Shown one piece after another: positions 51,623-63,606 of a stretch of DNA of 64,000 bases. This stretch comes from Notospermus geniculatus. Taxonomy: Eukaryota; Nemertea; Pilidiophora; Heteronemertea; Lineidae. A program made the position numbers and the translations under genes. The notes beneath the pieces are model-generated. The model saw nothing but the letters and a program-made list of their open reading frames with translations, was not told where the DNA came from and made no database searches. The DNA is taken from positions 71,008 through 135,007 of the forward strand of contig NMRB01001550.1 of NCBI GenBank assembly GCA_002633025.1. The letters run 5' to 3'. Numbering within the stretch: the first letter of the stretch is position 1; the number at the start of each line of letters is the position of its first letter.

Positions 51623-52702
51623 TTAACAGGTCCGGTTATTCCGTCCCAAATCGATATCCCACAAATCCCTCCAAAGATCACTTATCCCGGTCGGTTGCTT
51701 CCAATTCGTACTCGTGATCGTGTTGCCATGGATAATCCGACAGGGCGTCGGCGGCTTTCGGATGGCATCGGAAAATCCTCTATCGTTGTAATGTTGCAAA
51801 TTGTTCATTTTTGCCAGTATTCCTGTGACGTAGACATCCTCTAAATGAATATAAGGCACGTACAGTGACGTTTTGTATAACTTTTCTGCAACCGGAAGTC
51901 CCATCATGTAAGAGCAGCCGACAGCGTATTTCGGATATCTTGTAAATGGGAAGTCTTCGAACTTGATCTCCCATTTCCCTTCCCGCCAGACGACCGCTCT
52001 CAAACTTATCATCCCGCCTATACCTTTAAATGGGCGGACTACGTTAAGATATTTCACTAAATTTGGCATGTTCACAAAAACGTCATCATCAACTTTCATG
52101 ACGTATTTAGCACCTTTGCATTTCGTCACAGCCCACTTCAACCCCATAATACTCTTTATCGTCAAATTAGAATACGAATCGGTAAAATCTGCTTGAAAAA
52201 TATCACCATATTTTTCGTTTTCAAGTTTTAATCTATGATTCCATGTCGAATTCGGCTGCGTCCCGAACATGAAATACATTTTGAAGTTCTGATGTTCGGG
52301 TTTCGTCCATTCAGGCATCCGAATATTCGGCCACGTGCTGCCGTTGTTCCTGACGTACGTTCCCCAAGTAGTCCGTATGATATTCCTCCGCTGTTCTCTG
52401 CCGACCGTCGATGGAATGAGCATAATCAAGAACGGGCTGTGATTCGTCGAATTCCGACAGGATTCTGTCGGTTCAATCAATGTTGTAAAATTATTATGAT
52501 TCACAACTTTGCTACTCAAACGGTAAAATTTCGACTGTAATCCGTTTATCCGGCGGAGTTCTCGCTCTCTCTCTTGTGTCGTCACGTGGACCACGTAGAA
52601 CACATAAATGAGACACACGACGACCGATGCCGGGAGTGAAAAGAGTAACAACCTTGTGAGAAATCTCCGAAGGCTCCGGATCGCTCGGTGGAACAACGCC
52701 AT
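51623..52702 (-). CDS. Beta-1,3-glycosyltransferase, GT31 family (galactosyltransferase domain)
   Basis: Type II Golgi membrane protein of 359 aa in a single coding exon. Cytoplasmic MALFHRAIRSLRRFLTR is followed by one membrane anchor (about residues 18-38) and a stem. The catalytic domain (from about 90) has the family motifs RRNIIRTTWG, the metal/UDP-sugar site VMKVDDDVFVN (DDD at 205-207), YAVGCSYMMG and LEDVYVTG. It would transfer Gal or GlcNAc from the UDP-sugar in beta-1,3 linkage; the exact donor and acceptor cannot be told. Several N-glycosylation sequons lie in the stem and catalytic domain. An acceptor (TTTTTTTCAG, ending at 52715) lies 12 bp upstream of the chosen ATG, so a 5' UTR exon lies further right. 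The in-frame codons before this ATG belong to the intron. Confidence 0.92.
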   Translation of the reverse strand: MALFHRAIRSLRRFLTRLLLFSLPASVVVCLIYVFYVVHVTTQERERELRRINGLQSKFYRLSSKVVNHNNFTTLIEPTESCRNSTNHSPFLIMLIPSTVGREQRRNIIRTTWGTYVRNNGSTWPNIRMPEWTKPEHQNFKMYFMFGTQPNSTWNHRLKLENEKYGDIFQADFTDSYSNLTIKSIMGLKWAVTKCKGAKYVMKVDDDVFVNMPNLVKYLNVVRPFKGIGGMISLRAVVWREGKWEIKFEDFPFTRYPKYAVGCSYMMGLPVAEKLYKTSLYVPYIHLEDVYVTGILAKMNNLQHYNDRGFSDAIRKPPTPCRIIHGNTITSTNWKQPTGISDLWRDLWDIDLGRNNRTC

Positions 52703-54309
52703 GATGAACCATCCCTGAAAAAAGCACAAAATGAGTTTAAAATCAGATCATAGGGTTCTGTATTCACAAAGCCCCCGTAAACTTTAACAGCACGCAAATC
52801 CTTTGTCAGGCTGATGGTGAACAATAGGTTGTCCGCAAAAGGACAATAGTTTGCGCACTCCTGTAAGTTACTGGAGCTTGGTGAATAAGGTAATCCACAC
52901 ATGTAAACCGGCCGTTCCTTCGATGTTATAGCATACGCGCATCCCAAGGAAAGAATGATGTCAAACTCTCTCTAGATACTCTTGGTGTACGTGAAGTACG
53001 GTACGTAAACTGACGTTTTACACCTGAGCCGTACGTACGCCTATCCCGCTTGCTGCAAGCCTACCTGGCGCTTTGATACGGGCCTGGGGGATGGCTGTAC
53101 TATAACGGATAACAACACTGATGAAGCATGTACGAATAGAATGAGCGACATGCAAAACCACAGCGAACTTGTCAAGCGAGATGATTTGCAAACAATCACA
53201 TGCCAAACCACCCCATAACACCCGTCAACAAACCCAACAAAAGAGGCTTTGACGAATGGTTTTGCATTATCCATTACGTAAGACCACCGAACAAGGGGAT
53301 TGGACACGGACGGCTTTAAGCCTATAGTTCATACTTGGACGCACGACCATCGGCGTCCGACGCGCCATCAAAATCTGGACGCCGACTTCGCGGAGTTGAT
53401 TCATATTCCAGCGTTTTTCAGCGACGGCGACGCGTTATGAAGCGACTCAAGTAATTACAGTCTCGCGATCGGACGCCGACCAAGTCGCGCGACGGGGTCA
53501 GCGTCGAACGCAAGATCGGAGGATCAGTCGCCGGCGATTCCAGTGATCTGGGATCCGCAGAAAAGCTGGTCGTTTCGATTATACAGTGTACATTGTATTT
53601 CTATCAGTTCCTCGTGTCATGGTGTCGTCGTGGCTAATCCTACATTGCCGGTGTGACAGGAATCAGCGTTCTAGGAATGCAGATCCTCCAAACAATAGCC
53701 CGCTCGAATGGTCATGATTTCTCTAGCCATATATTCTAATCCCTCGCTGAATAATAAGACCGGACTTTGATTCCAGGGGGACTTGGATTCCTTTCACACC
53801 GGGCCTCAACACTCGCGAATTTTGAAACTCGTCCCCATCTCCCATGTCAACGTTACAAACGGAACTCTTCGGTCGAGGCTTGCAGACGATGTCGCTGCCA
53901 TGGCTACTGTACTCAGCTAAATGGTTCTTACGAATATGGCGGAAGCTAAATTGATGGATGGTACTTCCAACGAATGGCAATGCTTCTGTAGATATCTCTT
54001 GTACGCCAGCTTGTATGAAGTGCACGAACATGATACACTGGCCTTCGTTCCATTAACAACTGTATAATAATAACGAGGTTGTCGGACGTTACCAGCATCG
54101 CAAATCAAGTCGGCGGCCAACTCGGCGTCATGCGACAGTACAAGCCGATATAAATAATCATCAAAATCTTTATATCACGCCTCGGGTGACATGGACCACG
54201 GCAGCGAGAGGGGAAAATCCGCCCGTCGGGTCGACCGTCCCATTGAAGGATTTGGCGATTTCTTCTCACACAGTCCGGCAGCCAAACAACTAGATTTTCC
54301 GACTAACCA

Positions 54310-54438
54310 GGGGCGACCGCCACGAAACTACGATAGCGCTAACAGGGCCTAACAGAGAAATTCTGTAATGGTAAAAGCCATTGCATACCTCTCTGTTAGA
54401 CACTGTTAGTGCTATCGGAGTTTCGTGGCGGCCCGCCC
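54310..54438. mobile_element. Palindromic MITE, GGGCCGAC...CGATAGC family, copy 2
   Basis: Arms GCGACCGCCACGAAACT / AGTTTCGTGGCGGCCCGC. The interior (AACAGAGAAATTCTGTAATG, AAAAGCCATTGCATACCTC) is the reverse complement of that in 21830-21958, so the two copies are oriented oppositely. Confidence 0.85.
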
Positions 54439-55544
54439 AGGAAATTTGATGATTACTGGTAGTCTCTCATGGTTGATTTATACAGCCGAGATTGAGTTCC
54501 CATGAGTGTTTTGATTCAAGATGGCGTCCAAGATGGCTGCCATTTCATTTGTCGCTCGGCAGCTCCCGTAATCAGTGATTGAGCTGGTAGTCTTTTATGC
54601 TCTAGGCCTACATGTACACGAAATTTTAGTGTCGGGTTACAGGTTAGGATCATCGGTTTGTCCATATTGTTTTCGCTCCAGGCTGGACATCGTACGGTCG
54701 CGCGAATTGGGGAGCCGGTTGTGAAGATACTGGGTGCGAGGATGCAGGCTGGAGGGCGTTAGCAAATACATGTATCTGCATAGAAACTGTGTACATCCAT
54801 GTACATGTACATCGATGCAAATGTATACAACAATATTTTTAACATTTGCTCCATCATTACCACGGCAGTTTGCTGAACTGTAAAGATAGCGTATGATATC
54901 AAATCATATTCAAACGTTATTGCATTATTGATACATCTGGATAATATCATGAAACACGACTCAATAAATTTAACAACTAATGCTCTCCAACTTGATGGTT
55001 AATGCACATGACATTATACACAATCATAAACCATTGGTTATGACAGAATATAACGAACAGACAATCGTTTATAGCAAAATGGCACGTCACGTACCAGTAT
55101 TTCTGATCTGAGGTTCAATGTAGCCCACACAATTCTAAATCGACATTATTTTCCGCGACACGCCTCAATTTGGCGATACAGGTTATTCAAAATAAGTTGT
55201 CGACGTTCACATTTTCCATGCTTGCATGTGGCAACATGCAATAGCCTAGGCTTATTGCTTAGCGATTTACATGAATATGTACATATCCGGAATAAATACA
55301 TATAAAAATGTATGTCATGCCTATAAGTTGGCAGATATATGATTGCCGACGATTTCGTGCTAATTAATTATCCCTAACCTATTTACATTTTTTAAAAAAT
55401 AATGATCCGTTCAACGTGTTTGTATTTGAAATAACGCCAGGAAAGTTGTGAACAACGTCCAGTGTGCATAACTACAAGTATGTCTTTTTATGACTGTAGA
55501 GAAAGATATACGGTAGATTGTATGTACCGTACACGGACAATCAA

Positions 55545-55738
55545 GCCTGAGGTTGCGATTACACAGAACTACACGATACACGGACACGCCGGCAGGCTAA
55601 TCGTCATACATGTACGTCGAAAGGATCGACTCATTGGGGTGTTGCTGAAATTCTCTATTGGCCTCACGGTCGCGAACACAAGCCTTTTTAACCAACGTGC
55701 CTGTATACCGTGTAGCTTTTTGTAATCGCAGCCCAGGC
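55545..55738. mobile_element. Palindromic MITE, CCTGAGGTTGCGATTACA family
   Basis: Left CCTGAGGTTGCGATTACACA pairs imperfectly with right TTTGTAATCGCAGCCCAGG. Inner CTACACGATACACGG and CCGTGTAG pair. Confidence 0.7.
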
Positions 55739-56465
55739 CGACTGCCCCGGAGATTATGTAAACGAACGAGAGCATGTCAATTGAAAACGCTATCGATTAG
55801 CTTACACATTAGGGATCCTCATTTTTTTCTCATAATTGTCAATCGTTCGGGCAGAAAACTAATCTGCTAAGTCAAATTCGATCGTTTTATGATTTGTGTT
55901 TGCTGTTAGACATTTCGCGTGATGGTGAATGGAGAAATGTCCCAATTGCGGTCGGATGTTTACCATGCGGGATGGCACTAATGGGATTAGAGCCCGGCGT
56001 ATGATAGATGGAAACTGCCGCCAATAACGCTAAGAGTAATTACAGAGATTGAGGCATGGTGGTGGAATCAACGGGGTTAAGCCACTAATCCAGTTTGGTT
56101 AAATTGACTAGTGGAGAGGTTGGGCGACACTGGTAAGCAATTCCCAATGTCGGAAAGGTCGGTGTGACGAAAAAGCCAGGAGCGAGCGCCCGAGGTGGGT
56201 TTCCCGATAAGGTTGAGAACATCCCTCATTCACCGCATAATCCTGACGTAATCGCTCCCTTTGTTTCCCGTCGACGGGGGTGAGCGCTGAGAGCCTCTGA
56301 TATTCTCATGGAGAATGTCGTCGGACACAGTAAAAATCCTTCTAAAAGACATGGTACATGTACGGCGTGGTAACAGCCACGACGTAGGTAAGACATCCTC
56401 CCTCACCGCATACAAATTAGTGTGTGGGTGATAAAGGGAGCGAGCACAAGAAGTGTAACATCAGG

Positions 56466-56613
56466 ATGCAGGGGCGGATCCACGATTTCGGAAAAGAGGA
56501 GGCGCACTGTGCTAGAAACATTGAAACCTGCGGTGAGTTTCAATGATTTGCTCCAAATTCGTTCAGAATTTCACGGTCAATTTTACAAATTTGTTGGCCG
56601 AAAGGGGGGCGTG
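56466..56613 (+). repeat. Dispersed repeat GGGGCGGATCC family, copy 2, cut by the gap
   Basis: GCAGGGGCGGATCCACGATT onward is the reverse complement of 8000-8155 and runs into the run of n's, so its far end is missing. Confidence 0.65.
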
Positions 56614-56655
56614 NNNNNNNNNNNNNNNNNNNNNNNNNNNNNNNNNNNNNNNNNN
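56614..56655. other. Assembly gap of 42 n
   Basis: Continuous n's. The gap interrupts a dispersed repeat after a G run (GGGGGGCGTG), which is probably why it was not closed. Confidence 0.99.
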
Positions 56656-57399
56656 AATGTTAGCGAGGACTTCTGCTTGCTGCACAAACTAATTAGTGCG
56701 AAAGCCGGCCCACGCCATTGGATACGGTGATAAAACCATGTTGTTGTCTCCAGGCAGAATCGGCCCTGGTTGCAGAATCAATCCACCTCGCGGCGTTAAT
56801 GGTAAGTCGACCTTCAGCTTGGCGGGAGTTATCTTCAGAGTGCTGTGTGGGTGATAGCCACGGCAATACTGTTTCACCATCGGTCACTCCGATTGAACAG
56901 TGATGGAGACGTTGTCTTCCGGACGTTCCGTGTCTTGTGGTGCGGCCAGCGCAGCAGCGTGCTACATCACCAGATGCTCCTTCTCGAGAATTTCACGAAC
57001 CGATTTGATGTCGTCGTGCATCAGCTGTGAAAAGGACCTGCTTCTACTCGGCTTGCTCTCATTCCCTGCTGGCAGAGTTAATTCCTCCTACATTTTTCAT
57101 GAGTTTATATTTTGCACTCCCTTGCACGGCGGGCGATACGAGCTCTCGACGAAAACGTGATTTTCTCGAGAGCTCGTAGTTTCGCACCAATCAACGTCGA
57201 GTTGTCGATTTGACTTCATATAACGTTATAGTGTCAATTTCATGAGTAATTGACAAGTCGATGAGATATGTGGCATTCCCATATTAACAATAATATTGAT
57301 ATTCGATTGCATCGGTTTGAAGGTACTTTCTTTGTCGATGAATACAGACTACAGAAGCACGCAAGTAGGAGGTGTCAGTCAGTTGACCTAATAGCTAGG

Positions 57400-57545
57400 G
57401 GTCACTGTGGTCTAATTCAATGCCTAGCGGACCCATTCATGGTAGATTAAGCACCAATCAGGAGAATTGTATACTCTACTGGGGTCCGCAAGAACAATGC
57501 TGCCGTCTTTCGGCGATAAGCGCGGCTGACTGCTCCTATTGCATG
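57400..57545. repeat. Dispersed repeat, GCGGACCCATTCAT family, copy 1
   Basis: TAGGGGTCACTGTGGTCTAATTCAATGC ... GCGGACCCATTCATGGT ... AATGCTGCCGTCTTTCGGCG recurs at 60195-60345 in the same orientation with about 75-80 percent similarity by eye. Unknown class. Confidence 0.65.
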
Positions 57546-58810
57546 TCGGCCTACAGTGTCTTCAGTTGTTTCCCGGTGTTACTGTTGCCGCTTTTTCTCG
57601 ACAGCCGGCGCCACCATCGCCGTGCGCGCCACTCTCCAACCGCAGGGACCAACTACGTTGTCGGCGAATTGACCCGATGTACCACTTAATGGTTTTTGTA
57701 CTTCGTATTGTTGCCGCCAGGTGGCTCCTTCTGCAGACAAAATACCGGTAAGAGATCTCATACCGTGCTCCTTTAAGGGCCTCTATAGAGCGACCCGTGA
57801 GTCGAACCCGCGGTGACCAGCTATGAGTTGGTTTACTGTGAGATTGAAAATCATCGGTCAAGTCTTCACAAAATTCGTAGAGGGGTGTTTTCCTTCTCGA
57901 CAAAATGGGTGGTATGACAGACGCCGCCAGGCCTCTGTTTCATGACGACACAAACACACCCACTAAATCACTGCTTGTAACCTTCTCAAGATCCCTCATT
58001 CGGTTAGTGGGCGAATCCGTCCGTTGGACTGAATTTTCACTGACTATACATTCACAAGCATTGAACCAAAGTGAATTCCTCAGCAATAGAAACAATTACG
58101 TCAGAACACTTGAAATATTGAATTCGCATCCAAAATAAATCACTTCTCTGAGCAGTTGGATTCGTAACGTTGCATACCGCGTCGGTGCCATTTTGAATAC
58201 ATTAGGCCGGCTCTGTAGTGAATGAAACTGGTGAAGAAGACGCTGATGATATCTGCGCGATGTCGCCGAGAAAACCACAATCTGCGGCATAATCCAACAT
58301 CGGGAATAAAATCGCTTCTTTTCTTCAAATCCTGTCTCATCTCCTAATGTCAAAAGCTTATATTAAACGGCCATTACAAACGTATATTCTTCCATCGCAC
58401 ACAACTTCAACATAGATCTCTGGGATCAAATGGAAGCTGTTTCCATGGTAACGGAGTAAGGTGTAAGAACGTTGCATTCGATGATAGCGCCTCCGGGTTT
58501 ATTTTAAACGACAGTCGTTCACCTCGAGTTTCTTCGCGCTAGATTATGATAGAGCAACTGCCTCGAGCCACGGGGAAAGCAACCAATTCTCTGAACAGTC
58601 AGTTAGAAGAGGAATCAGCGCCATTCATTTTGGCGGACTGGATCCCGCCTGTGAAAGCAGCCATCTTGGACATGCAAAATCAACATCTCCACCTTTTGGG
58701 GGAAAATGTCGGAAAGTCATATGCGTAAATACATCATTGTGTACACATGTATCTACTTCCTGCTCCAGCCGAACGGACGCCGGTTTGTCGCGTCCGTCCG
58801 TCTGGGTGTA

Positions 58811-58944
58811 AAGGCTGATTCATACTCCGTCCGGATTTTGCGCCGACTATGATCAATTTCACTGCGTGTGCACATTCACGTCGTGGAAACCTGCGATCAG
58901 TTTCATGCGCTTGACGGTCCGCAAGCGAGTATGAATCAGCCCTA
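58811..58944. mobile_element. Palindromic MITE, GGCTGATTCATACTC family
   Basis: Left AGGCTGATTCATACTCCGTC pairs with right GAGTATGAATCAGCCCT over the first 17 bp. The interior is weakly paired. A diverged GGACGC/GCGTCC-rich relative may lie at 53335-53540. Confidence 0.75.
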
Positions 58945-59816
58945 ACGCGACACAGACATAACGAGTTACTAAGTGAAGTACATGTATTGACCTCAAGTTA
59001 GTTTTCGCAATGGCTTGGTTTGGCCTGCGACAACGTGTAGCAACGGGGGGTGGGGGGTGGGGGGTGGGACCGTTGCGAAAACTCACTCATGAGAACGACG
59101 CTACTGTCGATTCAAGAGAGACCTGGCCCCCTACACGACAGTTTGAAAACTTCGTCACTTACCGGTACCCTAAATTCTTTTCACTTACCCTGGCTATCAA
59201 AAACTATCTGGAACCTCCTCCTGTACCGTCAAACAGGATTCGTATAAGTCTTGGGCGAAGTGCGGCCGGTCCTTGCTTCAGATGTGCTGTGTCCCGTGGC
59301 TTCAGCGGATGGCTTCTTCCCTTCTCCAAATATCACTCTCAAACGCTATCATGCACGTGTTCCAGTGAATTGAGAAATAGAAGTGGTTGATTCATTGTGG
59401 TTATATTCAGAATGCATGAATAATGATGGGAAAATGCATTGTCGAGTAGTTTGCACATCACTAACTACATTCATGACGTTAAAGTGTGTCAGGTCATGGA
59501 AGGGATTGTCTGTCGTCTATTACGGATCATGTCAATGCAAAATTAAATGCATTCAAAGGGATGATAGCGGTGTGTTAGGAATGATTGTCATTGGGGTATT
59601 TGTCCCGTGCACCATAGCTCAAGATAGCGGCAGGCATATTCATCTGATGAAAGTGGATTTAGGCTGAAATGACGGCATATATCCACCGTGGAGATAATTG
59701 ATGAGACTATTCGGTACCACACAAACGAGCGCAAGGCAACGAAAAACTGTCGTCTGCTTCAGACGACTCGGGAACTTTGCAGTGATGTGGTACCAACCGC
59801 TCCGCCAGGGACAAGA

Positions 59817-59946
59817 TAGAGCTTTCGCAAAGCCCCCGAAACGCCGACGCGAACGCCCAACGCATTGTTCGATGGCACGACGAGAGCACCGAACAAAAGG
59901 ATAAACGTTCGCGCTGGCGTTTCGGGGGCTTTGCGAAAACTCCCTA
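59817..59946. mobile_element. Palindromic MITE, TTTTCGCAAAGCCCCCGAAAC family, copy 2
   Basis: Left TAGAGCTTTCGCAAAGCCCC pairs with right GGGGCTTTGCGAAAACTCCC. CGAAACGCCGACGCGAACG pairs with CGTTCGCGCTGGCGTTTCG. Compare 50814-50939. Confidence 0.9.
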
Positions 59947-60194
59947 CTGACGAAGTAGGCCTACGTGTACCTCTAGAACTGCGTCCTCTTGTCGCCGCCT
60001 CCAAGAAAGATCTTTCTACTGGTACTTGAACCCGGGGAGAGAGACCGCAGATCATGTCTGGGACAAATTCGTCCCGCCCGTCGACTGATCAGCGCCCCCG
60101 GGATCAGCAAGGATGCGACAGAGGCAGTACAGAACTGGCAGAAGTCGAGGAGCCGACCGGTTTGGAAAGGTCGAAATGACTGCAATAGGAGCTG

Positions 60195-60345
60195 TCAGTT
60201 GACCAATAGGTGTCACTACGGCCCAATTCAATGCATTTAGCGGACCCATTCATTCTTGATTGAGTATCAATCAAGAGAAGTTCTTTGTATTGGTGCGCTA
60301 GAACTGTGCTGCCATCTTTTGGCAATACGCGCGACTGACTGCTTG
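60195..60345. repeat. Dispersed repeat, GCGGACCCATTCAT family, copy 2
   Basis: TAGGTGTCACTACGGCCCAATTC ... AGCGGACCCATTCATTCTTG ... GTGCTGCCATCTTTTGGCAA; see 57400-57545. Confidence 0.65.
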
Positions 60346-60427
60346 CCATAGCATGCTTTTGTCTTCACTATTGCACTCAATGAAGAAATTCAAAAGAATA
60401 CAACATTTACACTGAATATGTAAGGAA

Positions 60428-60433
60428 TTTATT
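60428..60433 (-). terminator. Candidate polyadenylation signal of CHMP1
   Basis: TTTATT on the plus strand reads AATAAA on the coding strand, about 1.38 kb past the CHMP1 stop. The stretch between is AT-rich with no coding signal and includes a short copy of the ACCTCTCT/GGACA repeat at 61555-61612. The choice of this hexamer is uncertain. Confidence 0.3.
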
Positions 60434-61808
60434 GATACTGAATAGGAATAAACAATCATTATCACAACTATACATTAATGATATTTTTTACAAAGAAATT
60501 AGGATTGTCCCTCAACCATAATATACGGAATATAAGTCTGTGTCACACCATTTGAGCACAAGAAACATGGCTATAGCCAGCTGAGTGCTGTAACCTCATT
60601 TTCCAGCATGTATGTGGAAGGGGTACACAACATTACAGCTGTCCGTTCACCCTTTTAATTCATAAGATGGTAGAACTGGAGAATTTCACCCAATGTTTCC
60701 CTCACTAGGCCTACATTCAAACTTGTAGAGTTGAGAGAGTACGGACTTTAAAGTACAAATTACTGCCTCATAGTGTTCAAGTTACATCACTGGTTAAATT
60801 GTCAGCGATTAAATTTGTTTATGGACTCCATATCTTGCCCGGACAAGGCTTCTAATTACCAGTACTCCTACCTTTGTTCTCGGTAGCATAGTCCAAACTA
60901 CTGAGTGCAGGTCTTGATTTATGAAGACGGGAGTTCGTTACTCCTTGTCTCTTCATCAAACAAGGCCAAAATTCCCTGCATTGTTTTGCAAGCGAAGGAG
61001 TCCTGATGTGATTTGTTGCCGATACAGGTCACAGTGCTCTCGAAATGAGTAATTAGTTTACAAACAAATCGGTACTTTCAGTTCAGAGTCATGACCCTTT
61101 ATAAAGAAAAATAGTTTAATATCAAGATGAAAGTTTTAACAGAAAATTTGCCCCTTTTGTAATACATGGAGTGAATTTTATAATGCATGTACAATTGATA
61201 CGGTCATATACCAGTGTTAAAACCGATAAGAATACATGTACAATAATGGAACAATCCCATGAAAACTACAACAGTGCCACCTACTGACACCAAGGTGAAC
61301 AACACCTTGCATGACACTCACAAGTGATGCATGCATTACATGGATCTAAGCATGTATACATGTATATTTAGCAATATCAATTATATAAAGCATATACAGT
61401 GGATAAATTTACAAAATGCGACTGAGGACATTGTTTTCCTAAGATATTGTGCATGACACTGCCGTTTCAAGTATTTATACAGTGGAACATATCTTTGTGG
61501 ACACTGCATGCCAATTTCTTCACTAGATAAGTTGAATTTACCGGAATACTAATCACCGTATTCAGGCCTCTGAATTAAGGACACCTATTCCAAGGGTGTC
61601 CTAAAAAGAGAGGAATATACTTTCCTGTACATGTATTTCATTCTGAAATGTCAGATGAGATGTGAGGAAACATACCTCCCCCACATTCATGCAATCAGTT
61701 TTGCCAATACCATTCATTTCAAATACCTCTGAACTTAACGGTAAAGTCCCTTGGTAAAAAGCCTAACAAACCACATGAAAATGAAAGTTCAGCTGATGAC
61801 AAACTCCT

Positions 61809-63606
61809 CTAGCTGGTATCTTGTCGTAGTTTGGCCAGTCTTTGAGACAGCTCATCCTGAAAGAGGAGAGAAGTGATTATTACAGAACATTATGTCAGAT
61901 CTGGAAATGTACAAGGATTTTGATGATGGAAATCGACATCCACATACCTGTTCCTGAGATGCCGCTGTTGCAGTTCCCACAGATGCAGATGGTAAATCTA
62001 CGTTCAACTCCAGGCTGAAAACAATTTTCAACAAGTGTTTGAGTAATTTATTACGTCATTTTTGAATAGCAAAGGACAATCTTGATGTTTAGACGGTGTA
62101 ACACACAATCATGATATAGATACCTCCTTGGAAATACATGTGCAACCTACACAGTTGAAGTCAAAGTTAATCTCGGATAAACTTTCTGCGAGACGGTCTT
62201 CGAAAACCAGTCTGATGTCACTGAATGATCAACAAGGGCTGTCAGATTGCCTGTGCATTGATATGCCACTGTTTACCTGTTACTAAGTACATTTCAGCTA
62301 TGGTATTGAAATATTTTGGAAATAGAATAACAATAAATTAGGTGGTTCACTTACCCAGCTTCATCAGCAACCTCTTGCATCAACGAATCAACTTGTGCCT
62401 GAGGTGCACTGAGCGTTGACGTGGCAGACATGGTGCCCTCCATCACTTCCGTTTGGACGTCAAGATGCTCAAATTGTGTTTCAAATCTGTCCATAAGTTT
62501 TGAAATCTGGTGCAAAAAAGAGAGCAGTGAATTATGAAAAATTCTCTTGTCTCGATTTAAGGACATCTAGTGTGTTTGAGAGAATTTCCTGATGTTTGCA
62601 ATACTTTCGGAAGCTCTGCAGCAAAATGGAGTCACAATCATTGACATACTTCAACTTGACAAGATAGCCCTCTTCGCACCACCCACACTGGACTCATTTT
62701 ATGTTAGCCTATAGGCGAGACAGATTCTGGTATCGTACCTCTTGTACAAGGTTTTCACTGTGCTAAACTAAAGTAAAATGAAAACAGCTGAAAGACAACT
62801 AACTAGGAGGCTGCCAATTACCTGTTCTAAATTCATTGACTTCATTGCCGACTCCATTGATTTTACCACCTGTCCCATGGACTTTGTGACCTGCTTTGTA
62901 GTGATTGCCGTCTGAACTCGAGATGCTACTGCATCTATTCTGGCGCTCATTCTACGGAAATTTAAGGCCTCATTTTTCTGTCGGATGGCATTTTCTGCAT
63001 GTATTTTAGCACCTTCCATGTTGCCTTTTTGAATAGCCTGGAAAATAATAGAATTACCAGTAAAGAAATATGATTGAACAATGTCGTAAATAATCTCATG
63101 GCTGAGTAAAATATCGAACTCATTCAATGCCTTGCACACCAAACAAGGTTTACTATTTGCAATTTGTTTTTCAAAGGAATCATTTTTGGCAGTAATTGAT
63201 AGTTGGGGGCATAATTTTTCATCCAGTCGGCATTATATACCCCATATGATATAGAGCTTGTGCAGCGGCTCATTATGACGTCACGTTTGACCTGCAGTCC
63301 GCCATGCTGCCGGTGAACGACAAAGTGCGCCACGTGCAAATCACGTCATGGTTGAAGACGCAACACTCCACTTGCGCTGACGACAAACTGCACCACGTGG
63401 GTCGCCGACGTCATTTTGACCGGCAGCATGGCGGATTTTTCAGTGATGATGTCATCTGCAAAAGCTCTATTGGTTGAGCCACGCCGCAGGCCCAGTGAGG
63501 AAATTTACCTTTTTCAGTTTAACTTTCTCCGTCTTCTCATCTTTCTCGGCTTTCTTTGCATTGCGCTCCAAAGATTTGGCAGCAAATTTCAAATTCCATA
63601 AATTTT
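61809..63606 (-). CDS. CHMP1: CHMP1, ESCRT-III subunit (charged multivesicular body protein 1), 5' partial
   Basis: Exons in transcript order: 63606-63509, 63037-62822, 62506-62355, 62014-61948, 61856-61809 (TAG), all in phase. ESCRT-III Snf7-fold protein acting late in membrane scission at endosomes and the midbody, and recruiting the AAA ATPase VPS4 through its MIT domain. The basic N-terminal helices (NLKFAAKSLERNAKKAEKDE) are followed by RMSARIDAVASRVQTA and the acidic C-terminal half (MDRFETQFEHLDVQTEVMEG). The MIT-interacting motif is DELSQRLAKL at the very end. The first exon here starts in phase 1 and needs only an ATG plus one base from upstream. That exon is not visible before 64000 and probably lies beyond the edge. 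With it the protein would have about 194 aa, the usual CHMP1 size. CHMP1A and CHMP1B are not separable by eye. Confidence 0.95.
63251..63470. mobile_element. Palindromic MITE in a CHMP1 intron
   Basis: Ends ATAGAGCTT (63251-63259) and AAGCTCTAT (63462-63470) are exact inverse copies. Internal TCCGCCATGCTGCCGGT (left) pairs with ACCGGCAGCATGGCGGA (right). The 220-bp element lies in the intron between the CHMP1 exons at 63509 and 63037, and contains three CACGTG/CGTCA-type words. Confidence 0.85.

Larger units (their letters stand above)
52715..61808. other. Intergenic or 5'-intronic DNA between GT31 and CHMP1
   Basis: The non-coding first exon of the GT31 gene should lie somewhere here but cannot be pinned. 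No supported coding region. Contents: MITEs at 54310-54438, 55545-55738, 58811-58944 and 59817-59946, a worn inverted element around 59000-59080, an inverted pair near 56215-56440, a hairpin at 57128-57175 (CGAGCTCTCG / CGAGAGCTCG), repeats at 56466-56613, 57400-57545 and 60195-60345, and the sequence gap 56614-56655. GC content and CpG are higher in 53300-54300 than elsewhere. Confidence 0.5.

Noticed and set aside
52703-52729. Upstream ATG at 52729 as the start of the glycosyltransferase
   Set aside because: It lies in the intron before the acceptor at 52715. The ATG at 52702 is inside the exon and gives a normal type II anchor.
57562-58353. Several overlapping short frames on both strands between 57400 and 58730
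   Set aside because: They overlap each other and dispersed repeats, have no recognisable domain and no splice context.
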